This document shows, one piece after another, positions 30,006-34,427 of a stretch of DNA of 34,427 nucleotides. Under the pieces are notes generated by a model. That model made no database searches. It saw only the letters and a program-made list of their open reading frames with translations, and was not told the DNA's origin. Position numbers and translations under genes: made by a program. The stretch is taken from assembly GCA_002291925.1 (NCBI GenBank), contig DBAY01000050.1:1-34427 (forward strand). The letters run 5' to 3'. Every line of letters begins with the position of its first letter. Positions within the stretch are counted from its first letter, which is position 1. The stretch is from Alphaproteobacteria bacterium UBA998. Lineage in GTDB: Bacteria > Pseudomonadota > Alphaproteobacteria > Rickettsiales > UBA998.

Positions 30006-32627
30006 ATGCACACCGTCGTCGTCGAGTCGCCTGCGAAGGCCAAGACCATCAACAAGTATCTGGGTAGCGGCTATAAGGTCGTGGCCAGCTTCGGCCATGT
30101 GCGCGACCTGCCTGCCAAGGACGGCTCCGTGCGCCCGGACGAAGATTTCGCGATGGATTACGAGATCGAGGCGGACTCGCAGCGCCATATCAAGGGCATC
30201 ATCGATGCGCTGAAAGGCTCCGACACGCTCTATCTTGCGACTGACCCGGACCGCGAAGGCGAGGCGATTTCTTGGCACATCGTGGAGGCGCTGAAAGCCA
30301 AGAAGGCGCTGAAGAAGGACGTCGCGGTGAAGCGCATCGTGTTCCACGAGATCACCAAGAAGGCGGTGACGGAAGCCATCCAGCACCCGCGCGACATCGA
30401 TATGAACCTGGTGAACGCCCAGCAGGCGCGCCGCGCGCTGGATTACCTCGTGGGTTTCAACCTCTCGCCCGTGCTGTGGCGCAAACTGCCAGGCGCGAAA
30501 TCGGCGGGCCGCGTGCAGTCGGTGGCGCTGCGGCTCATCTGTGAGCGCGACGAGGAAATCGAGCTGTTCGAATCGCGCGAATACTGGGACATCTCCACCA
30601 CGCTGAAGACCGGGAAGGGCGACAGTTTCCCCGCCCGCCTCACCTTCTGGAAAGGCGACAAGCTGGAGAAATTCTCGTTTACCAATGAAGGTGATGCCAC
30701 CGCCGTCGCCAGGACGCTGGAAGGCGCGCAGGTGAAGATTTCGGAAGTCACGCCGAAGCAGCAGCGCCGCAATCCGTTTCCGCCGTTTACCACCTCCACG
30801 CTGCAGATGGACGCCTCGCGCAAGCTAGGCTTCGGTGCGAAGAAGACCATGCAGATCGCGCAGAAACTCTATGAGGGCATCGCGCTCGATGGCGAAACAG
30901 TGGGCCTCATCACCTACATGCGTACCGACGGCGTGACCGTCTCCGAAGAGGCGCTGACTGCCACCCGCCGCATGATCCAGAACGACTATGGCCGCGAATA
31001 TCTGCCCGATGCGCCGCGTCGCTATTCCGCCAAGGCGAAGAACGCGCAGGAAGCGCACGAGGCTATCCGCCCGACCGACGTCACCCGCACGCCGGACGCC
31101 GTGCGCCGCTTCCTCGATAACGACCAGTACCGCCTCTACGATCTCATCTGGAAACGCATGGTAGCGAGCCAGATGGAAGCCGCCGTGTATGATCAGGTGG
31201 TGGCCGATTTCACCTATGCCAAGGAAGGCGCCACGTTGCGCGCCAACGGCTCGGTGCTGAAGTTCGATGGCTTCCTGACGCTCTACCGCGAGGGCCGCGA
31301 CGACGACGACAATGAGGATGACGAGAATAACCGCCGCCTCCCCCCGCTGGTGCAGGGCGAGATGTGCGACGTGACCGCCGTGCGGCCGGAGCAGCATTTC
31401 ACCGAGCCGCCGCCCCGCTATACGGAAGCCAGTCTCGTGAAACGGCTGGAGGAGCTGGGCATCGGCCGCCCTTCTACCTATGCCAGCATCATTTCCGTGC
31501 TGCAGGATCGCAATTACGTGCGCCTCGACAAGAAACGCTTCATCGCCGAGGCGCGCGGGCGTCTGGTGAATGCGTTCCTCATCAGTTTTTTCAAGCGCTA
31601 CGTGGAATATGATTTCACGGCGAATCTAGAAAACCAACTGGACGATGTTTCGGCGGGTGAGCGCGCTTGGAAGGAAGTGCTTAGAGAGTTCTGGAACCAA
31701 TTCTCCGCCAAGATCGGTGACACCAAAGAGCTCACCGTCAAGCAGGTGCTGGAGACCATCGACAGCCTGCTCGCGCCGTTCCTGTTCGAGTCGCGCACCG
31801 TCACCGAGGAGCAGCGCACCTGCCCCACCTGCAGCAAAGGCAAGCTGCATCTGAAGACCGGCAAGTTCGGCGCCTTCCTCGGCTGCGATAATTACCCGGA
31901 CTGCAATTACACGCGCCAACTTTCCACCGGCGAGGGCGGCGGCGAATCCGCTGAAGCCGCCGCGGCCTCTGGCGATCTGCCGAAGGTGCTTGGCACCCAT
32001 CCCGACACGGGCGCGGACATCTGGATGAAAAAAGGCCCCTACGGCATTTATGTCGAGATGAACGACGGTGGCGAAAAGCCCCGACGCGCCAGCCTGCCCA
32101 AAGGCCTGACGCCCGACCAGATGACGTTGGAGCGCGCCCTCTCCCTGCTCGCGTTGCCGCGCGACATAGGCCCGCACCCGGAAACTGGCAAGATGATCTC
32201 CGCGGGCTTGGGCCGCTTCGGCCCCTACATCAAGCATGACAGCAAATTCGTGTCGCTGAAGGGCGATGACGACGTGCTGACCATCGGCATGAACCGCGCC
32301 GTGGCGCTTATCGCCGAGGCGGGCACCAAGAAAGGCGGCGCAGAAGCGCTGCGCACCATCGGCGCTCACCCGGAAGGCGGTGGCGACATCACCGTCCATA
32401 GCGGCAAATACGGCCCTTATGTGAAGCACGGCAAGGTCAACGCCACCCTGCCCAAAGGCACCTCGCCGGATGCGGTGACGCTGGCCGAAGCCGTGGAACT
32501 CCTCGCCGCCCGCGCCGGTAGCGCGGGCAAAGGGAAGGCAAAAGGCAAATCTACCGCGAAAGCTCCCAAAGCCGCTGCGAAGAAAGCCCCCGCCAGGCCG
32601 AAAGCGTCGAAGAAGAAAACGGGGTAA
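30006..32627 (+). CDS. topA: DNA topoisomerase I
   Basis: An 873-aa type IA topoisomerase that relaxes negative supercoils. The TOPRIM part has VVVESPAKAKTI and the DPDREGE metal site at 80-86. SAGRVQSVAL follows, and the catalytic tyrosine is Y304 in LITYMRTDG. One four-cysteine zinc finger lies near 600-640 (TCPTCSKGKL, FLGCDNYPDCNYTRQL). Three topoisomerase C-terminal repeats with GPYGIYVE, GRFGPYIKH and GKYGPYVKH follow, and a Lys/Ala-rich tail. An ATG four bases upstream is out of frame; GGGAGA serves the ATG at 30006. A nested palindromic repeat lies just after its stop. Confidence 0.97.
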   Translation: MHTVVVESPAKAKTINKYLGSGYKVVASFGHVRDLPAKDGSVRPDEDFAMDYEIEADSQRHIKGIIDALKGSDTLYLATDPDREGEAISWHIVEALKAKKALKKDVAVKRIVFHEITKKAVTEAIQHPRDIDMNLVNAQQARRALDYLVGFNLSPVLWRKLPGAKSAGRVQSVALRLICERDEEIELFESREYWDISTTLKTGKGDSFPARLTFWKGDKLEKFSFTNEGDATAVARTLEGAQVKISEVTPKQQRRNPFPPFTTSTLQMDASRKLGFGAKKTMQIAQKLYEGIALDGETVGLITYMRTDGVTVSEEALTATRRMIQNDYGREYLPDAPRRYSAKAKNAQEAHEAIRPTDVTRTPDAVRRFLDNDQYRLYDLIWKRMVASQMEAAVYDQVVADFTYAKEGATLRANGSVLKFDGFLTLYREGRDDDDNEDDENNRRLPPLVQGEMCDVTAVRPEQHFTEPPPRYTEASLVKRLEELGIGRPSTYASIISVLQDRNYVRLDKKRFIAEARGRLVNAFLISFFKRYVEYDFTANLENQLDDVSAGERAWKEVLREFWNQFSAKIGDTKELTVKQVLETIDSLLAPFLFESRTVTEEQRTCPTCSKGKLHLKTGKFGAFLGCDNYPDCNYTRQLSTGEGGGESAEAAAASGDLPKVLGTHPDTGADIWMKKGPYGIYVEMNDGGEKPRRASLPKGLTPDQMTLERALSLLALPRDIGPHPETGKMISAGLGRFGPYIKHDSKFVSLKGDDDVLTIGMNRAVALIAEAGTKKGGAEALRTIGAHPEGGGDITVHSGKYGPYVKHGKVNATLPKGTSPDAVTLAEAVELLAARAGSAGKGKAKGKSTAKAPKAAAKKAPARPKASKKKTG

Positions 32628-32629
32628 CA

Positions 32630-32760
32630 CTGTCATTCCAGCGAAGGCTGGAATCCAGTCCTGTCATGCTGAACTTGTTTCAGCATCTTTTTCATCATAG
32701 GCCCTGAAACAAGTTCAGGGCGACAGTTAGTCTGGATTCCAGCCTGCGCTGGAATGACAG
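32630..32760. repeat. Nested palindromic repeat after topA
   Basis: Perfect 13-bp outer arms CTGTCATTCCAGC (32630-32642) and GCTGGAATGACAG (32748-32760), with inner GGAATCCAG/CTGGATTCC arms, enclose a complete 62-bp CTGAACTTGTTTCAG-type element at 32663-32724. This looks like one repeat inserted in another. It begins three bases after the topA stop and may act as a 3-prime-end structure. Confidence 0.85.
32663..32724. repeat. 62-bp CTGAACTTGTTTCAG-type repeat, copy 3
   Basis: Third copy of the family at 18638 and 24550. In the long stem the C of ACTCG is T here, and the partner G of CGAGT is A, so pairing is kept (ACTTG with CAAGT). Confidence 0.85.
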
Positions 32761-32858
32761 TAATTTTTTTTCGTACTTCGTCATTCCTCGCTCCTTGCAT
32801 ACTCTCCTGACAGGCCCCACATGAACTTGACCGTTCATTCAACAATGAGGTTTTCCCC

Positions 32859-33494
32859 ATGTATCAGCTTTATTACTCCCCCGGCGCCTGCTCGATGGCG
32901 ATTCACGCCGTGCTCAACGAACTCAACCAGAAGGTGGAGCTGAAGCCCGTCTCCCTGCAGAACGGCGACACGCGTACCCCGGAATACCTCAAGATGAACC
33001 CGCGCGGTCAGGTGCCGCTGCTGCTGGTGGATGGCAAGCCAATGGTCGAAGGCGCGGCGATGATTACCTATCTCTGCGACACGCATGGCCCGACCGAACT
33101 GCTGCCCGCCAAAGGCTGGGAGCGGGCGCAGGCGCTGCAATGGCTGATGTTCGCCAATTCCACGCTGCACCCGGCTTACAGCCGCATTTTCGGGCTAATG
33201 CGAAACGTCAAGGATGAGGCACAGAAAGCCGAGCTGATCGGCCTCGCCATCAATCAAGTGCAAACGCTGTGGGACCAGATTGAGCAGGAACTGCAACACA
33301 AGCCCTATCTGGCCGGTTCGCATTGCACGGCAGGCGATATCGTCACCACCGTCATCGCCAACTGGGGCAGTTCCTTCCCCAAACCCCTCACTTTTGGACC
33401 GAAGACCCAGGCCATGCTGAAAGCCGTTTCCAACCGGCTCTCTTTCCGCAACGCCATGGTGGCTGAGGGTGTCGAATATAAGGCGGCGGCGTAA
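32859..33494 (+). CDS. Glutathione S-transferase (Beta-class-like)
   Basis: A 211-aa cytosolic GST. The N-terminal thioredoxin-like domain starts YQLYYSPGACSMAIHAVLNE with C10, the cysteine typical of bacterial Beta-class GSTs, then NPRGQVPLLLVDG and the glutathione-binding block MVEGAAMITYLCD. The helical C-terminal domain (about 88-211) has YLAGSHCTAGDIVTTVI, where the conserved N-capping Asp follows the Gly. It lies between topA and rnr. A long hairpin follows its stop. The substrate cannot be inferred. Confidence 0.92.
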   Translation: MYQLYYSPGACSMAIHAVLNELNQKVELKPVSLQNGDTRTPEYLKMNPRGQVPLLLVDGKPMVEGAAMITYLCDTHGPTELLPAKGWERAQALQWLMFANSTLHPAYSRIFGLMRNVKDEAQKAELIGLAINQVQTLWDQIEQELQHKPYLAGSHCTAGDIVTTVIANWGSSFPKPLTFGPKTQAMLKAVSNRLSFRNAMVAEGVEYKAAA

Positions 33495-33501
33495 AGGCCT
33501 T

Positions 33502-33567
33502 GTCTTCCTGAGCGTCAGCGAAGGATCTTTGCGAATGGCTGAGATCCTTCGCTGCGCTCAGGAAGAC
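33502..33567. repeat. Long hairpin repeat after the GST gene
   Basis: The left arm GTCTTCCTGAGCG-T-CAGCGAAGGATC (33502-33527) pairs with the right arm (33543-33567) over 25 base pairs with a single bulged T, loop about 15 nt. No T-run follows directly, so it may be a transcript-end stabiliser rather than a classic terminator. It is another of the dispersed intergenic palindromes. Confidence 0.8.
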
Positions 33568-33582
33568 GAACCAATACTTTAT

Positions 33583-33600
33583 TTATGCAGCGCTGCATAA
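33583..33600. promoter_or_regulatory. Perfect 18-bp palindrome upstream of rnr
   Basis: TTATGCAGCGCTGCATAA is its own reverse complement with no spacer. It ends 29 bp before the TATAAT hexamer, centred near -50 from the predicted start. This is a good candidate operator. Confidence 0.5.
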
Positions 33601-33628
33601 GCCCGATGGCACGGCCGGCAAAACCTGT

Positions 33629-33634
33629 TATAAT
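33629..33634 (+). promoter_or_regulatory. rnr -10 element; transcript probably leaderless
   Basis: A perfect TATAAT is placed so that transcription would start near 33641, one base before ATG 33642. No Shine-Dalgarno sequence precedes that ATG. The -35 is weak. Confidence 0.45.
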
Positions 33635-33641
33635 GACTTGA

Positions 33642-34427
33642 ATGTCCAAGCAGAAATCCTCCGCGCCACCGCGCCGCCTCCCCACCAAGCAGGAACTTCG
33701 CACCTATCTTGCGCAGTACAAGAAGCCGCCCCCGCTCGCGGAAATCGCGCGCGCGTTTCATGTGCGCGGCGATGACCGGCGGGAGCTGAAGAAACTTCTA
33801 CGCGACGTCACCCCCGGTCGCCCGCCCCAGGAACGCGGCAAGTCCCGCGAAGGCCGGGGCCGCGATTTGCCGCCGGTTTCCGTCATCGACATCACCGGCA
33901 TGAACGAGGATGGCGAGCTGATCGCCACCCCCTCCGGCTGGAACGACGACCGCCGCGTGCCGCCGATGATCATCATCCGCCAGTCACGCGAGGGGCAGGC
34001 CGGGAAAATTGGCGACCGCGCACTGGCGAAGCTCAGCCGCGGCACGTCGCAGGTCTATTACGGCACGGTCATCCGCCTGTTGCCGGTGCCACAGGCGCAG
34101 CGCACGCTCGGCATGGTGACGCGGGTGGCGGGCGGCGCACTGGTTTCCCCGGTCAGCCGCAAGGACAATAACAGCTATTTCGTCGCCACCGATGATCTGA
34201 TGGATGCCAAGGATGACGAGCTGGTGGAGATCACTCCCCTGCCCCACGGCCGCGCCATGGGCGACAAACCCGCGAAAGTCGTCGCCCGCATCGGCCGCAT
34301 GGAAGACGCCAACGCCGCCAGCCGCATCGCGGTGCATCGCCACGAGATTCCGACGCAGTTTTCGGAGGAATCGCTGGAACTGGCGGCATCGTTTAGTACT
34401 CCTACCCTTTGCTCCCCCCTTGAGGGG
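33642..34427 (+). CDS. rnr: Ribonuclease R, N-terminal part (runs off window)
   Basis: The first 262 codons of RNase R, a processive 3-prime-to-5-prime exoribonuclease of RNA turnover and quality control. Residues about 14-55 (PTKQELRTYLAQ, LAEIARAFHVRGDDRRELKK) form the N-terminal winged-helix domain. Then come a variable linker and a cold-shock/OB region with YYGTVIRLLP and ITPLPHGRAMGDKPAKVV, ending HRHEIPTQFSEESLELAASF. The catalytic RNB domain lies outside the window. The last codons (STPTLCSPLEG) correspond to a C-rich repeat-like word and do not look like the expected continuation toward the RNB domain. ATG 33642 has no ribosome-binding site but an ideal -10 just upstream. Confidence 0.88.
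   Translation, partial: MSKQKSSAPPRRLPTKQELRTYLAQYKKPPPLAEIARAFHVRGDDRRELKKLLRDVTPGRPPQERGKSREGRGRDLPPVSVIDITGMNEDGELIATPSGWNDDRRVPPMIIIRQSREGQAGKIGDRALAKLSRGTSQVYYGTVIRLLPVPQAQRTLGMVTRVAGGALVSPVSRKDNNSYFVATDDLMDAKDDELVEITPLPHGRAMGDKPAKVVARIGRMEDANAASRIAVHRHEIPTQFSEESLELAASFSTPTLCSPLEG
34412..34423 (+). repeat. CTCCCCCCTTGA 12-mer, copy 2, inside the rnr frame
   Basis: Exact inverted copy of the word at 58-69. Followed by GGGG, it resembles the start of a palindromic repeat whose second half would lie beyond the window. Confidence 0.3.

Overview
The window comes from a moderately GC-rich alphaproteobacterium. The evidence is the gene content and order: glnB-glnA; hemC-hemD followed by a Mic60/mitofilin-like gene and a HemY-like TPR gene, with tsaD divergent; plsY-dprA-topA with rnr nearby; gatC/gatA/gatB; and a eukaryote-like isoleucyl-tRNA synthetase. 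I cannot name an order or genus from sequence alone. I see no rRNA, tRNA, CRISPR array, transposase or phage gene.

Layout. 1-2128: a palindromic repeat, then glnB and glnA (nitrogen sensing and assimilation), closed by a bidirectional terminator. 2131-4560: a three-gene minus-strand operon of unknown function (a Met/Pro-rich hydrophobic protein, a helical protein, and a protein with two RNA-polymerase alpha-CTD-like repeats), with a PHO-box-like site upstream. 4579-9720: gpsA and ileS on the minus strand. 9883-13062: a PAS-like protein, a cystathionine beta-lyase-like enzyme, a HupE/UreJ-like membrane protein and an orphan ModA-like binding protein. 13162-18315: tsaD, and divergently hemC, hemD, the Mic60-like gene and the HemY-like gene. 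18316-22065: a dense repeat cluster, a lipoprotein with an SDR-type protein, a possible nuclease-fold protein and a possible degenerate GNAT. 22075-26814: the gatC, gatA and gatB genes, dispersed among an unknown plus-strand gene, a tiny lipoprotein behind a near-consensus PHO box, and a GNAT gene cut by an amber codon. 26928-27550: an asparaginase-like gene broken by a single-base frameshift. 27603-34427: ruvX, plsY, dprA, topA, a glutathione S-transferase and the start of rnr, which runs off the window.

The strongest unusual signal is in ileS: about 190 residues carrying a complete RimJ/RimL-type GNAT acetyltransferase domain are inserted in frame in the CP1 editing region of IleRS, while the synthetase signatures on both sides stay intact. 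Other points worth attention are the alpha-CTD-like protein in its operon, the PHO-box-like sites in front of uncharacterised genes, and a family of 60-85 bp palindromic repeats that lie mostly just downstream of genes. One of these families shows a compensatory base change, and one copy is nested inside another repeat.
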